DNA of 64,000 bases, from the NCBI RefSeq assembly GCF_001713455.1, contig NZ_CP016463.1, positions 124,001-188,000 on the forward strand, written 5' to 3'. The position numbers and the translations under genes are program-made. This stretch comes from Bosea sp. RAC05. GTDB lineage: Bacteria > Pseudomonadota > Alphaproteobacteria > Rhizobiales > Beijerinckiaceae. Shown piece after piece: positions 42,542-51,971 of the stretch. Under the pieces are notes generated by a model. The model saw only the letters and a list, made by a program, of their open reading frames with translations, did no database searches and was not told the DNA's origin. Each line of letters begins with the position of its first letter. Positions within the stretch are counted from its first letter, which is position 1.

Positions 42542-44431
42542 TCAATCCTGATTGGCTACCTCAGAAACACGTGGATTGGCCGCATTGCCTCGTTTCGACA
42601 CCTGCTCTGCGAACATCCCATAGAGAGAGGTCAAGTCCAGACCGCGATAGCGTCGAGGGAGGAAAGGCTCCCAAGCACGTACCGCAGCGCTCAGGTTATC
42701 TGCATTTCGCCAATCGTAGCCACACTTCGCCTCGACATCTATCCCGCTGGATTCCATCGATTCAAGCTTATTGAAGTCGACCTCTATCTCACCAATCTGT
42801 ATCTTCTTCACATAGTTAGAAAGAGCTCTAACCGCATCTTCGGGAGGATTGGCATTGGCATGCGATTGATGCTGAACGACGTCGACATACGAAGAATTCT
42901 CGCCCGCTTGCGCAAGCATGAGCTCGGCGGTCGAAACGCGCTCCATCGAGGTGCCTATCGGACGGCGGACCGAAACGATCGTACTCTTTCCAGATGCAGC
43001 TTTTGGGACATAGGTCGCAACGCAGTGGTCAAGCCCCATAACGCCTGAAGAATCTGGCCCTGATCCCCCTTCGTCGCTCATCATCTGGGCGCTGATAAGT
43101 TGCGTTATAACAAGCCCTGTTTCAGGATCAGACCAATCTGCGATGTAGCGACCCCAAGCAACAGATGGGCCATATGGCATGACTGGCATAGCAGCATGCC
43201 AACGGCGCGAAACCATAACGCAATTATATAGATTTTGTTTGTCAAAAATTACATTGATATCGGCGCAATCACGTCCAATTCCATTGTTATGATAAGCATG
43301 TAAAGGACTATACAAAGTGTTTGTAAAATGTGTGTTTACATCCATAACCGCAATTAAAAGCTGTACAAATAGCCTCCTATCGTCGGACGCATTTGACGCA
43401 GAATCAAATTTCATTTCTGGAAATAGACGCTGAGAGAGCGCGCGCCAGTCGGGTTTCAAGCCACGCAAAAGGCTATTCAGAGCAACTCCAGAATCAACAA
43501 AATTAGCTATGATAGGCAACAAATAGCACAGATGCTTCCATCCGACAATATCACCTTTCAACGGGATATAATCGGTCGGAAGCTGAGATATTAGTTTTAT
43601 GTATGATGGCGAGAGAGGCGATAAATCGACATGTTTCATCCGTTTGAGAAGAATTTTAATTTTATCGTCGGGAATGTCAATATCAATAAGAGCGTCTGAA
43701 GCAAGCCCAAACGCCGAATCAGAGCAACTATCACTATCGGCGATAGCAATACGAAGCATCTTATATACGCGATGAGCCTCAATATGAGCATCAGAATTGA
43801 CGATATTGCTGGATAGTATTCTAACGCCGACTTCAAATTCAATCATCGAATAACGGTCGCATCTTGGATAGGTATGATTAAATACGTGCTTTATTGAATT
43901 CGAAAGCGCCGAATTGAAAACAGAATACAAGATCTCTGCGCAGTTATATGAAATTCGTTCACTTGTGTTCAATGATATCGCCATAGACGAAGCTATGTCA
44001 TCGTATTGAAATTCAGATGAAGTAAACGAACTCAGAAATGGGAATATAGCAATTCCAATAGAGAAAAATGGATGTGAATTTTGCCGCATTTCATCCTTGA
44101 ATGAACTCAAATTCATCTCGGAAACGGCACCGATTGCGATTTCTCGGGCCTTCTCAGGGGATGTGCAGGTGCTTTCAAAATCGCGAAGTCCGATCAGCTT
44201 CCCGTATTCGAAGCCAAGGACGAAAAGACGGCATCCGCCATGCCAGAGACTGCCGGAGCGAATGAAAATAGCGGTTCGTTCGCCGAGATTGACAATCCCG
44301 TGCCCCTCGGAAGGAGAAGGAGGCGTGGAAGGACAAGGAGGCATAGCCCGGCCAGCATTTTTTGCGCACAGAGCCAGCATGACTCTCGATCCGATCGTCC
44401 TGCCCAAGGATTGAACTTTATCAAACAGCAT
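42542..44431 (-). CDS. AT-rich orphan gene, hypothetical
   Basis: A 629-residue soluble protein of no recognised family. The ATG at 44431 has GAGG 8 nt upstream and is preferred over a start at 44470. Hand counts give about 37% GC at 43261-43380, against 60% or more in neighbouring genes, so it was probably acquired from a different source. Hydrophobic segments such as GIAIFPFLSSF (about 130-140) are too short for clear membrane spans. Codons are AT-rich from about residue 100 to 440, while both ends are closer to the local average. No signal peptide and no catalytic motif visible. Confidence 0.65.
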   Translation of the reverse strand: MLFDKVQSLGRTIGSRVMLALCAKNAGRAMPPCPSTPPSPSEGHGIVNLGERTAIFIRSGSLWHGGCRLFVLGFEYGKLIGLRDFESTCTSPEKAREIAIGAVSEMNLSSFKDEMRQNSHPFFSIGIAIFPFLSSFTSSEFQYDDIASSMAISLNTSERISYNCAEILYSVFNSALSNSIKHVFNHTYPRCDRYSMIEFEVGVRILSSNIVNSDAHIEAHRVYKMLRIAIADSDSCSDSAFGLASDALIDIDIPDDKIKILLKRMKHVDLSPLSPSYIKLISQLPTDYIPLKGDIVGWKHLCYLLPIIANFVDSGVALNSLLRGLKPDWRALSQRLFPEMKFDSASNASDDRRLFVQLLIAVMDVNTHFTNTLYSPLHAYHNNGIGRDCADINVIFDKQNLYNCVMVSRRWHAAMPVMPYGPSVAWGRYIADWSDPETGLVITQLISAQMMSDEGGSGPDSSGVMGLDHCVATYVPKAASGKSTIVSVRRPIGTSMERVSTAELMLAQAGENSSYVDVVQHQSHANANPPEDAVRALSNYVKKIQIGEIEVDFNKLESMESSGIDVEAKCGYDWRNADNLSAAVRAWEPFLPRRYRGLDLTSLYGMFAEQVSKRGNAANPRVSEVANQD

Positions 44432-44573
44432 CGGGACCTCGTGAATCTTACCTTCTATCCTGCGATGCATACATTACGGGGGCAATCGTTGATGCATGTG
44501 GCCAACCGGCTATCCACCAATAGGTTGTCGGTTTCGCGCGCGATGTTCATCCTGCCCAGGAGGAGATTCGGAC

Positions 44574-45191
44574 ATGACCAGGTTTGCGACCATCGCGCTC
44601 CCGCCTGAGGAGCCGCGGGCCAAGGGCAAGGCTCACCCGCTGTCGGGGAACGTTTTGCTCTGGGAACAGTCCGAAGAGGGTCGTTTCCGGGTCGTGGCCC
44701 GCGTCAAGGATATCGACGCGCTCGGAGAGCTGGAAGGAGCAGCCGACGTTGAGGTCTTCGCCTTCGACGTTCCGACCAGCGATCAGGCGCTTGGGCCCGC
44801 GAACAAGGGTCGTCAGCCTGTCTTCGATGCCGATGGAGCGCCTTTGTGGGCCGGTGCGCGCATCTCGTTCCGCCTGCCGAGCTTCTACATCAACACCTAC
44901 CAGGGCAAGGGCACCTATACGGAGTCGGACGCCTATGGCGGCACCAGATTCCACTCCGAGGAGCTGCAGGACGTTTTCGACCGGAACGGTAGCGTCATCG
45001 AGCGCCGTCACGAGCAGTACTCAAGCGTCCAGACCTATGCCAGCAGCGGAGAGTTCAACGGCTGCCGTCTGCTGACGTCCAAGCTCGGCGACAAGTACGA
45101 GCATGGTCAGGTGGTAACCTATATCCGCCTCGAAGACGATCCCCGCAGCGTCTGCAAGCCCGTCCTGGCACCGCGCTCGCCTGCGCCATAA
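44574..45191 (+). CDS. Hypothetical protein
   Basis: A 205-residue protein with a strong AGGAGGAG before the ATG at 44574. The segment YINTYQGKGTYTESDAYGG (about 105-123), followed by a charged helix, may be structured, but no family is recognised. It is divergent from the AT-rich gene. The 142-bp region between them contains two GATGCAT copies (44463-44469 and 44491-44497). Confidence 0.6.
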   Translation: MTRFATIALPPEEPRAKGKAHPLSGNVLLWEQSEEGRFRVVARVKDIDALGELEGAADVEVFAFDVPTSDQALGPANKGRQPVFDADGAPLWAGARISFRLPSFYINTYQGKGTYTESDAYGGTRFHSEELQDVFDRNGSVIERRHEQYSSVQTYASSGEFNGCRLLTSKLGDKYEHGQVVTYIRLEDDPRSVCKPVLAPRSPAP

Positions 45192-45420
45192 TATCGAGTC
45201 TGACAATAAGCGGCCGGCACAGGCTCCATATGTCTGTCGTCCGATAACATGGATCGCTGTCCGTACTGATCCACGAGCGTGATCGGCTCGGCGTGCGCGA
45301 TGATTGGATCGCCGGCTCAATCCACACAGGAATCGCAATCTGCGATTCGTCATCGACGGAATCTTCCGCAATGATACCTGCGCGGTGATGCTGGAGTCGG
45401 CATCAGTCAATGGAGCAGGC

Positions 45421-46020
45421 ATGTCGGACGCTGCGTTGAGTTCCCCCTGGATCGACGAATTCTTAAAGGAGCTAGAGACCGGGGCGGGTGAGGGCGACCA
45501 GGTTTTCCTCCGGACGTGGCCCGTCCGTCATTGGCATGGCCTGGGAGTTAAGACTGGCATCGCCAAATGCAGTCACTGCGGCTTCTCCGCAAAGGCTGCG
45601 ATCCGGTTCGCCGGCCCCAAAGGCCCGCCCACATGCGAGCCCTGTTTTGCTCATGACAATCCGGAAGCGGCCAGGGCATGGGGCCTTGTGCATGCCTGGA
45701 TCCCTGAGATTGGGCAAAAGGAGATCTCGCAGATGGTTCGCACAGCGCAGATCATGCTCTGGCTCAAGCCCTCGTCGGACTTGTCGGCTCAGGCCAAGTC
45801 GCTGCTGTCTCTCGTGGAGGCCCGTGGTCGTACGCTGAAAAGCGCTCTGCAGGGGCGAGACTGGGCCAGCGCAATTCAAACCCTCCCCCAGGAACTGGTC
45901 GCAGAGATCGCGCCCAGTGTCCGGACAATCGTCTTGAACGTCGACCCTATGGAGGTCGTCTCTTGGGTTGAGAGTGGCGGCACATTCGGTGGCTTCCGGG
46001 TCGTGGAGAAAAGCCGATGA
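45421..46020 (+). CDS. Zinc-ribbon protein, first gene of the TraD-like/ISL3-like operon
   Basis: A 199-residue protein starting at the ATG at 45421 (GGAG 7 nt upstream; a longer start at 45304 is less likely). C-S-H-C-G, near residue 51, and T-C-E-P-C-F, near residue 71, make a four-cysteine zinc ribbon. A helical C-terminal region follows. The stop overlaps the next gene's start (ATGA at 46017-46020). It probably recognises nucleic acid or a partner for the ATPase encoded next. Confidence 0.6.
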   Translation: MSDAALSSPWIDEFLKELETGAGEGDQVFLRTWPVRHWHGLGVKTGIAKCSHCGFSAKAAIRFAGPKGPPTCEPCFAHDNPEAARAWGLVHAWIPEIGQKEISQMVRTAQIMLWLKPSSDLSAQAKSLLSLVEARGRTLKSALQGRDWASAIQTLPQELVAEIAPSVRTIVLNVDPMEVVSWVESGGTFGGFRVVEKSR

Positions 46021-47606
46021 CCGCCGTTGTTCGCTTGGGATTGGATGATCGCGGCCAAGCCGTGCATATCGACGACGAAGCGCTGAAGCGGCACATCTTC
46101 GTTCTCGGCGCGACAGGTAGCGGCAAGACGAATCTGCTGTGCTCTATGGCCGGGGATGCGATCGGCGCCGGGCGGGGTCTCATCTTCATCGACGGAAAAG
46201 GCGACAGGAGCGCCTACCGTCAGATCCGCAAGATGGCGCGCGACGCCGGGCGTGAGGACGATGTCCTGCTCCTCGACATGTCGCTGCCTGGCAAGCGTGG
46301 AGGAGTGTCCTCCAACACGATCAATCCCTTCGCGAAGACGGGGGCATCCAGCATCATCCAGCTGATTGTCGGTATGATGTCGCCACCCTCGGGAGATGGC
46401 ATTTTCTGGCATGATCGGGCAATCGCACTTGTATCATGCGTCGTTAGGGCCCTGCATTTCCTGCGCGAGACCGGGCGGATGGATCTCAGCCCTGTCCATG
46501 TCAGGGAGAACCTCTCTTTGACCAAGATCATCGACTTGGCCGATCCGGAGATTCACCCTGACATGCCTCACGCGGTCAGGAATTCGCTGAAGACCTATCT
46601 GGAATCCCTGCCCTCTTTCCAATGGGCGAGGCGCCACAAGCAGGCCGTGACGACGACGGACCAGCATGGATATCTGCATATGCAGCTGACGAGGCTGCTC
46701 AGTGGCCTCATCGATGATTATGGGCATGCGATCTCGGACGGGCGCGGTGAGATCGACCTCGACGACATCCGGGATAACAGCAAAATCCTTGTCGTTCTCA
46801 TTCCGACCCTTGGAAAGAGCGCCAGGGAAACGAGCTTCGTCGCTCAGGTGATCCTTTGCCTGCTGCAGGAGATGATCGCAGAAGGCATGGACTCGGTCCC
46901 ACGGTCAGAGCCTTTCATGGTTTTCCTCGACGAGTTCGGCTCGTATGCGACTGGGGGGATCGAAGCGATGGCGGCGCAGGGCCGTTCGCTGGGCTACTCC
47001 TTCGTCTTCTCGATGCAGGCCTTGATCGACGCCAGAGGTGACCACGAAGGCCGTGTCTTGGACGCCGTCCTGAGCAACACCGGGACCAAACTCCTCATGC
47101 GGACTGGTCGGGTCGATATGGCGCGCCTGGCACAGGTCGCGCCAGCCCTGGTCGAGAAGCCGATCGAGGCGGCTCGGTCCCGGCTGCGGCAGAGGATGGC
47201 CGATGCTCGCGAGATGATCTTCATGCAGCGAGAGACCGGGCTCGATGAAGAGATCGTCGCGCTCATTCGGAAGAACTACGCATCCGATGCGGCCGAGCTC
47301 ATGGCGATGTCGGCCACTGAAGATCCCAGCCAGCAGGATTTGACCGCGCTCATGCCGGGCAAGATGCTGGTCGCAGAAGGGCTCCGTCCCCTCACAGCTG
47401 TTGATCTTGGACCATTCCCTACCTGCACCAGCCTGAATGGCCCAGTCACCTCATCGGTCATGACGCTGCATGCGTTCCAGAAGGCCGTATCGGACGGAAG
47501 TCCCGCCATGCCCGCGTGCCTCGTCGCAAAGATCCGCGACGGGTTGACCCCGGAGGATGTGGCAAGGATCACGTTCGAGGCGTTGCTGGAGATGGCGCCG
47601 GCATGA
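46017..47606 (+). CDS. TraD/VirD4-like AAA ATPase without a membrane anchor
   Basis: A 529-residue ATPase resembling type IV coupling proteins and HerA-like DNA pumps. Walker A is GATGSGKT at 31-38. Walker B is FMVFLDEFGSY (about 300-310). It is followed by the GRSLGYSFVFSMQ segment typical of TraD/TraG C-terminal modules. The two N-terminal transmembrane helices that anchor conjugative coupling proteins are missing, so this should be soluble. The start overlaps the zinc-ribbon gene and the stop overlaps the ISL3-like transposase gene (ATGA at 47603-47606). No conjugation genes adjoin it. Confidence 0.75.
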   Translation: MTAVVRLGLDDRGQAVHIDDEALKRHIFVLGATGSGKTNLLCSMAGDAIGAGRGLIFIDGKGDRSAYRQIRKMARDAGREDDVLLLDMSLPGKRGGVSSNTINPFAKTGASSIIQLIVGMMSPPSGDGIFWHDRAIALVSCVVRALHFLRETGRMDLSPVHVRENLSLTKIIDLADPEIHPDMPHAVRNSLKTYLESLPSFQWARRHKQAVTTTDQHGYLHMQLTRLLSGLIDDYGHAISDGRGEIDLDDIRDNSKILVVLIPTLGKSARETSFVAQVILCLLQEMIAEGMDSVPRSEPFMVFLDEFGSYATGGIEAMAAQGRSLGYSFVFSMQALIDARGDHEGRVLDAVLSNTGTKLLMRTGRVDMARLAQVAPALVEKPIEAARSRLRQRMADAREMIFMQRETGLDEEIVALIRKNYASDAAELMAMSATEDPSQQDLTALMPGKMLVAEGLRPLTAVDLGPFPTCTSLNGPVTSSVMTLHAFQKAVSDGSPAMPACLVAKIRDGLTPEDVARITFEALLEMAPA

Positions 47607-48706
47607 AATGCGTCTGCGGCAGCAAGAGGGTCGTCATCCATGGCCATGCTGTGTCCCGTTACCGGGGCCTGGCAGCCGTCGGAACGGTGCTGATGCGGCA
47701 AGAACGCAGGCGATGGGCCTGCGCAGATTGCGGCCGCACAGCGGTAGAGCCAGGCGTGCGACTGGATCCTGACTTCCGCATGACGCCTGCGCTCGTTGCG
47801 GCAATCGAGTCAGATTGCCTCCTGGAGAGCCATGTGGACCTGGCTCGTCGGTTCGAGGTCTCACGAAAAACAGTGACAGCTATTGCAGACAGGCTCTGCG
47901 CCTCCCTGGACATCGCTGCTGCTGCCTCTGCCAATTCACCGAGGAACCTTGTGCTGCGAGGCATCGAAGCCGGCCGGCACAAGCCCCTGTTTGGGTTCGA
48001 TCCCAAGGGCGGAAAGGTCGTTGCAGTGTTCAGCAGCGTCCTTGATCCCATGATCCGGAGATCGATCGGGACGAGCGGGGATATCGCATTCATCACCGAT
48101 GTCGCCAATGCTCAGGCCCTGAAAACCCAGGGCATAAATGGCGTGGTCGCCATTCATCGTATGGCTGCAGCACGAGCGGTCGAGGCTCTGCTCGCATCAT
48201 GCTGGAAAGGATTTATCGCGCTTCTGCCCACGCCTGCGTCGCGCGACGCGTTCCCCCTCTCGCGTCAGATGGCGATGCATCGTTACGCCCTTCGCCAGGT
48301 CGAGTTCGAACGCGTCGCCGAATTGTGCCGCAATCATCCCATCGTTGGCCGTTTCGTCGAGGCAAAGGACGAACTGCTCTCGGTGTTCGACCACGACCGC
48401 GAAGATCTGGCTCTTTCGGCCTTGCGGACCTGGGGGAGAGGTCTCACGGACAGGCTGAGGATGGCCTTCAAGCCTGTCGTCGATTGGATCGTGATGTGGG
48501 GCCCGCTCGTCATCAACAACGCATATGGACTGGTATCGCCCAGCGTCTGGGAGGCGACTGGACGGCACAAAGCCGTACTGCGCCCCTATGATTCACTTGA
48601 AAGGCTGCTTTCGCGGGAGCGAGCTGCAATTTACCAGCCGGCGCTGGTTGGGGCCGCCGCGGCGCCCCTGCGGCCGCAGCCATTCACCCCTGGGAGCCTG
48701 AGGTAA
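47603..48706 (+). CDS. ISL3-family-like DDE transposase in an operon
   Basis: A 367-residue protein with the ISL3 layout: an N-terminal zinc ribbon (C3, C5, C40, C43), an HTH (about 75-100), and then a DDE nuclease fold. Candidate catalytic residues are D133 (GFDPKGG), D166 (FITDVANAQA) and E317 (SVWEATGRH), with the usual spacing and a K-x-E-L-x-x-V-F segment between. The start overlaps the TraD-like ATPase (ATGA), which is not how insertion sequences are built. I see no terminal inverted repeats or target duplication nearby. It looks like a domesticated transposase working with the ATPase and the zinc-ribbon protein. Confidence 0.65.
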   Translation: MKCVCGSKRVVIHGHAVSRYRGLAAVGTVLMRQERRRWACADCGRTAVEPGVRLDPDFRMTPALVAAIESDCLLESHVDLARRFEVSRKTVTAIADRLCASLDIAAAASANSPRNLVLRGIEAGRHKPLFGFDPKGGKVVAVFSSVLDPMIRRSIGTSGDIAFITDVANAQALKTQGINGVVAIHRMAAARAVEALLASCWKGFIALLPTPASRDAFPLSRQMAMHRYALRQVEFERVAELCRNHPIVGRFVEAKDELLSVFDHDREDLALSALRTWGRGLTDRLRMAFKPVVDWIVMWGPLVINNAYGLVSPSVWEATGRHKAVLRPYDSLERLLSRERAAIYQPALVGAAAAPLRPQPFTPGSLR

Positions 48707-48718
48707 CGGCCTGAAGCG

Positions 48719-49252
48719 TCACCGGCGCAGAAAGTCCTCAATGCGGGCGATCGGATACTGGGCCTTGTCGGGGTCAGCAACGCGATAGCCCAGACGCCTG
48801 GCGCCTTGCTCGCCGACCTCGGCAACGTCCTGCTGCTTCACGTTCAGTCCGTGGCAGACAGCAAAATAGAAAATCACAGCGCTGATGCTGGCTCCGACCG
48901 AAACGTCGGGCGTTCCCAGTGGCAGAGGGCTGACGGTGATCTTGCCCTCATAGGAGAACAGGGTCGCTGGTTCGGTCTTCGAGCAGAATACATAGGAGGT
49001 ACTCTCGCCGCCGTACTTGCGAGGAACACGCTTGCTGTAGTCCCCGCCGGGATAGTGCGCCGACCACCCCTTGGTCCGCACTTTGAATAGCGCTCCGGAA
49101 GCGTTTGACGCGATGATGTCGCGTTCCTCGATCGACACCCACCCGCAATAGTCCATGTGGCAGCGCGTCTCGATCAGCTCGGCCGATCTGGCTGCGCTGG
49201 AGGCAGATCCGATAGCGGCCGCGGCAAGGATCACGGGTACGAAGCGGTTCAT
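48719..49252 (-). CDS. Secreted hypothetical protein
   Basis: A 177-residue protein with a signal peptide (MNRFVPVILAAAAIGSASSA, cleavage near residue 23) and four Cys in the mature part, probably periplasmic disulphides. The middle contains VSPLPLGTPDVSVGASISAVIFYFAVCHG. No domain recognised. It converges with the transposase-like gene, 12 bp away. Confidence 0.6.
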   Translation of the reverse strand: MNRFVPVILAAAAIGSASSAARSAELIETRCHMDYCGWVSIEERDIIASNASGALFKVRTKGWSAHYPGGDYSKRVPRKYGGESTSYVFCSKTEPATLFSYEGKITVSPLPLGTPDVSVGASISAVIFYFAVCHGLNVKQQDVAEVGEQGARRLGYRVADPDKAQYPIARIEDFLRR

Positions 49253-49313
49253 GCTGATGTCCTCGGCCTTGCGCGGCGCCGACTATGCAGGGGCTTTGGT
49301 CCGATGTCAGTGG

Positions 49314-49850
49314 CTATCGAGCGTCCGCGCGCGCATTGCCGAGCAGACCTGCGTCGAGATGCATTTCGACGGCACGATCCAGAGATCCGCGGCCGCGATA
49401 GGCTGCAAACTCGCGATCGATCCGGGTGATGGCAAAGAAGAGATCGCTTGCGCAACCTCCCAGGCCCGCGAAGCCACGCGAGGCATCGGTGATCTCGCCA
49501 ATGAAGATGATCGGGCGTTCGCAGCCCCAGGCGATGGCGGCGTCGGCCGCAGCCTCGTTCGCCGGCGGCCACGACATCAGCAGGACGTCGTGTTGGGAGC
49601 CGTGACGTTCAACCGCCTCCCGTGCGCGCAGCTTCTCGACGGGATGAAGCAGTCCATGCTCATGCCAGTCCTGGCCTGACAGCACGCTGGTCGCGGTGAC
49701 GGTGACGTCGCATTCCTTCAGCAGTGCGGCCAACAGGCCATTGCCGGCGAAGACTTCCAGGACGCGCAGCCCTGTCAGGCGATCTGCGAGCTCGTGGATG
49801 AAGGGGGCGCTGAATGAGCCCCAGGATCTGCTGCGATGAGCTTCAGACAC
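49314..49850 (-). CDS. Rossmann-type methyltransferase-like protein
   Basis: A 178-residue protein. LEVFAGNGLLAALLK (about 31-45) matches the SAM-binding motif I (E-x-F-x-G-x-G), and VLLMSWPPANE (about 88-98) stands where DNA N6-methyltransferases have D/N-P-P-Y and related enzymes have S-P-P. It is short and may be a small-molecule or protein methyltransferase. The start overlaps the end of the upstream gene by 8 bp. Confidence 0.55.
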   Translation of the reverse strand: MSEAHRSRSWGSFSAPFIHELADRLTGLRVLEVFAGNGLLAALLKECDVTVTATSVLSGQDWHEHGLLHPVEKLRAREAVERHGSQHDVLLMSWPPANEAAADAAIAWGCERPIIFIGEITDASRGFAGLGGCASDLFFAITRIDREFAAYRGRGSLDRAVEMHLDAGLLGNARADAR

Positions 49851-50160
49851 GCCCGCGTGACGCCGCAGGCACGAAGGGCTTCACATGGCGCGGATCGACG
49901 ACGCGCCAGTCCCGGAAGAGGGCATCGAACTCTGCGATGGGCATATGCATCCCGTTATCGCACTCGCGATCTTCATCCATGTACACGACCTGCTGCACAG
50001 TGAGTCCCCCATTGCCCCCAAAGCCAGTCAGGCTGACGTCCTCGCGCTTGAGCATCTCGCCTTCGTGGGTGAAGACGAGATAGCCCTGCTCCAGCTGCGC
50101 AATCAGGCGCTCGCCGATCCGGCGTGCGTTGGCTGCCCTCGCTGCGTAGACGCTTCCCAT
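49843..50160 (-). CDS. Hypothetical protein
   Basis: A 105-residue protein from the ATG at 50160, with GAGGGG 6 nt upstream. VSLTGFGGNGGLTVQQVVYMDEDRE (about 43-67) is the most distinctive part. No domain recognised. It lies between the PilZ gene (9 bp upstream) and the methyltransferase-like gene (overlapping), so the three probably form one operon. Confidence 0.6.
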   Translation of the reverse strand: MGSVYAARAANARRIGERLIAQLEQGYLVFTHEGEMLKREDVSLTGFGGNGGLTVQQVVYMDEDRECDNGMHMPIAEFDALFRDWRVVDPRHVKPFVPAASRGRV

Positions 50161-50169
50161 GGCCACCCC

Positions 50170-50838
50170 TCAGTCGATGTCGAAGGTGATGGTGTCATCG
50201 AAACGGGTGAACGGCAAAAGCCGAAAGAACTCGACGCCGATCCCGCCGACGAACGTGCGCACGACGCGAGCCTTCACATCCTCGCCGAGTGTCACGATGG
50301 CGTCGACCGGCAGATCGAGGTCGGTCTGGATCGCCGCGCCGGAACGCGAGACATCGATGATCTTCACCCGATAGGGAGCCGTCTCGTGGGTCAGGGTGGC
50401 ATCGCGCTTCAGCGGCATGATGCGTTCCTCGCGACGCCCGTCGACCAGATCTTCCGCGGGCTTGTTTTCGAGCCACCTGATCTGCTCGTCCAGCTTCCGG
50501 CGCTTGTAGTCGCTCACCTCGAACTCGATGGCGAAAGCGCCGAACAGCGAACGAACGACCTTGCCCTGAAGCCGGCCCAGGAAGGAGAGGTAGACCACGA
50601 CCCTGGTCCCGACCTTCGGCTGCTCCGTGCAGCTGAGCGCTGCGCCGCCGACGGAGACGTTGATCGTCTGGCAGTCGTATTCGGTGCGGTCTTCGAACAT
50701 GCACCGCCCGGAAAGACGCAGTGCGACACGGCGGTGCCGGCGGCTGTCGAGCGAGGCCGGAAGGAATGTCGCGACAGGAAAGCGAGAAATCCGGGCTGAC
50801 ACCGCGGGATCCAATTCGGTCTTCACTGCCAGATTCAC
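50170..50838 (-). CDS. Protein with two PilZ domains
   Basis: A 222-residue protein with two tandem PilZ domains, the c-di-GMP receptor fold. The first has RRHRRVAL (RxxxR) and NVSVGGA (D/NxSxxG); the second has RREERIMP and DVSRSGA. Both carry the residues needed to bind c-di-GMP. A GTG at 50838 with GGAG 7 nt upstream is the best start, although the frame runs open to 50955. Double PilZ proteins usually regulate motility or polysaccharide export. Confidence 0.8.
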   Translation of the reverse strand: MNLAVKTELDPAVSARISRFPVATFLPASLDSRRHRRVALRLSGRCMFEDRTEYDCQTINVSVGGAALSCTEQPKVGTRVVVYLSFLGRLQGKVVRSLFGAFAIEFEVSDYKRRKLDEQIRWLENKPAEDLVDGRREERIMPLKRDATLTHETAPYRVKIIDVSRSGAAIQTDLDLPVDAIVTLGEDVKARVVRTFVGGIGVEFFRLLPFTRFDDTITFDID

Positions 50839-51041
50839 GGACACACTCCACAGGACGCCACGGCAATCACCGTCGGAATGACACCTAGCTCCACAGAGCT
50901 TAACAAGAACCGAATTCGGATATCCCGTTTCTAAGCAAGCGCATGGATTCTGCACAAAAATGATGGATCAATCCGATTGGCGGGCGGATTATGCGTCAGC
51001 GTAACAATGAATTGATGGATTGAACGAGGCGCGATCCTTGA

Positions 51042-51866
51042 TCACGCTTCGACGCGCTCAAGGACCAGCCATGCCGCAGCCCTGACGTCTTCCTGAGACC
51101 AGGTGCGCAATGGGCCGTAATAGCTCCGGGACGCCTGCCCTTCACCGATCGGCTCGGCACGAACGATAAGGTAGCCGTCATCGGCGTCCTCATGCATATG
51201 CATGACCTGCGCGACGATTGTCGTGCTCACTGACGGCAGCCTGAACAGGTAGCCGATGAAGTCAGATTTTTCGGCCAGCCGCGCGTAGTCGCAGTCCTCT
51301 TCCAGCGTCCATTGGAAAGCCTTGCTTGGCTTCGACATAGGGTTCGGTCGCCCCCTGGCGGGCGGGATCGCATTGGAGTGGCGCCTCTCGGGGCGAGAAG
51401 GCTCATTTCGCTCAGGGCGAGCTGGCCGCGGGCTGCGCGCGAGCACCTCTTTCTCGATTCTAGCCCTTGCTGCCAGGACGGACGCGCGAAATGCATCCAT
51501 GACCGGGTCCGCCCCTCCAGGTTGAATGTCGGCCGGGTTGAAGCCAGCGCCAAGGAGCCAGTCGGCAAGAAAGCGGTCATGAACGCCAGGGTCGCCTGGC
51601 TGGCAGACTGGCGTCCAGAGTTGCGCTTTGGACGCCCCGTCGATTGTCCGCGACAATGCCCATTGCTCGAACGGGGCGCGCGGGATGCGCAGGTAGCCGT
51701 CGCGGCTGATCTCGTCTGGCACCTCGATGGCCATCCAGCCATCGCGTCCCGATGCATCAGCTTGTGCCACCACGGCAGCTGCGCGCGCACGCAAGTCGGG
51801 AGGTGGTCCCTCCCCTTCTTTTGCAATCGCGCCAGTCTCGGCGTCGTGGATATGGTCGGCGTTCAT
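51042..51866 (-). CDS. Hypothetical protein
   Basis: A 274-residue soluble protein. The middle (about 125-175) is Arg/Pro-rich and probably disordered. The flanking parts, ending with ERVEA, contain an Asp/Glu-rich HMHEDADDGYLIVR segment. No domain recognised. The 5' region is in a run of minus-strand genes, with Tex upstream on the same strand and a gap of about 105 bp. Confidence 0.6.
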   Translation of the reverse strand: MNADHIHDAETGAIAKEGEGPPPDLRARAAAVVAQADASGRDGWMAIEVPDEISRDGYLRIPRAPFEQWALSRTIDGASKAQLWTPVCQPGDPGVHDRFLADWLLGAGFNPADIQPGGADPVMDAFRASVLAARARIEKEVLARSPRPARPERNEPSRPERRHSNAIPPARGRPNPMSKPSKAFQWTLEEDCDYARLAEKSDFIGYLFRLPSVSTTIVAQVMHMHEDADDGYLIVRAEPIGEGQASRSYYGPLRTWSQEDVRAAAWLVLERVEA

Positions 51867-51971
51867 CGCAACTGGGCCCAGGCGCCAAAGGCACCTGAAC
51901 CTTGAACCAGATTCGCGAGGATCGAACGAGCGTCTTCGGACTGGCCAGCCTGGCTGAAGGCTGGTTTCAGA

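Noticed and set aside
47603-48706. Calling an insertion sequence for the ISL3-like transposase
   Set aside because: No terminal inverted repeats or target duplication seen, and the gene is the third in a translationally coupled operon.
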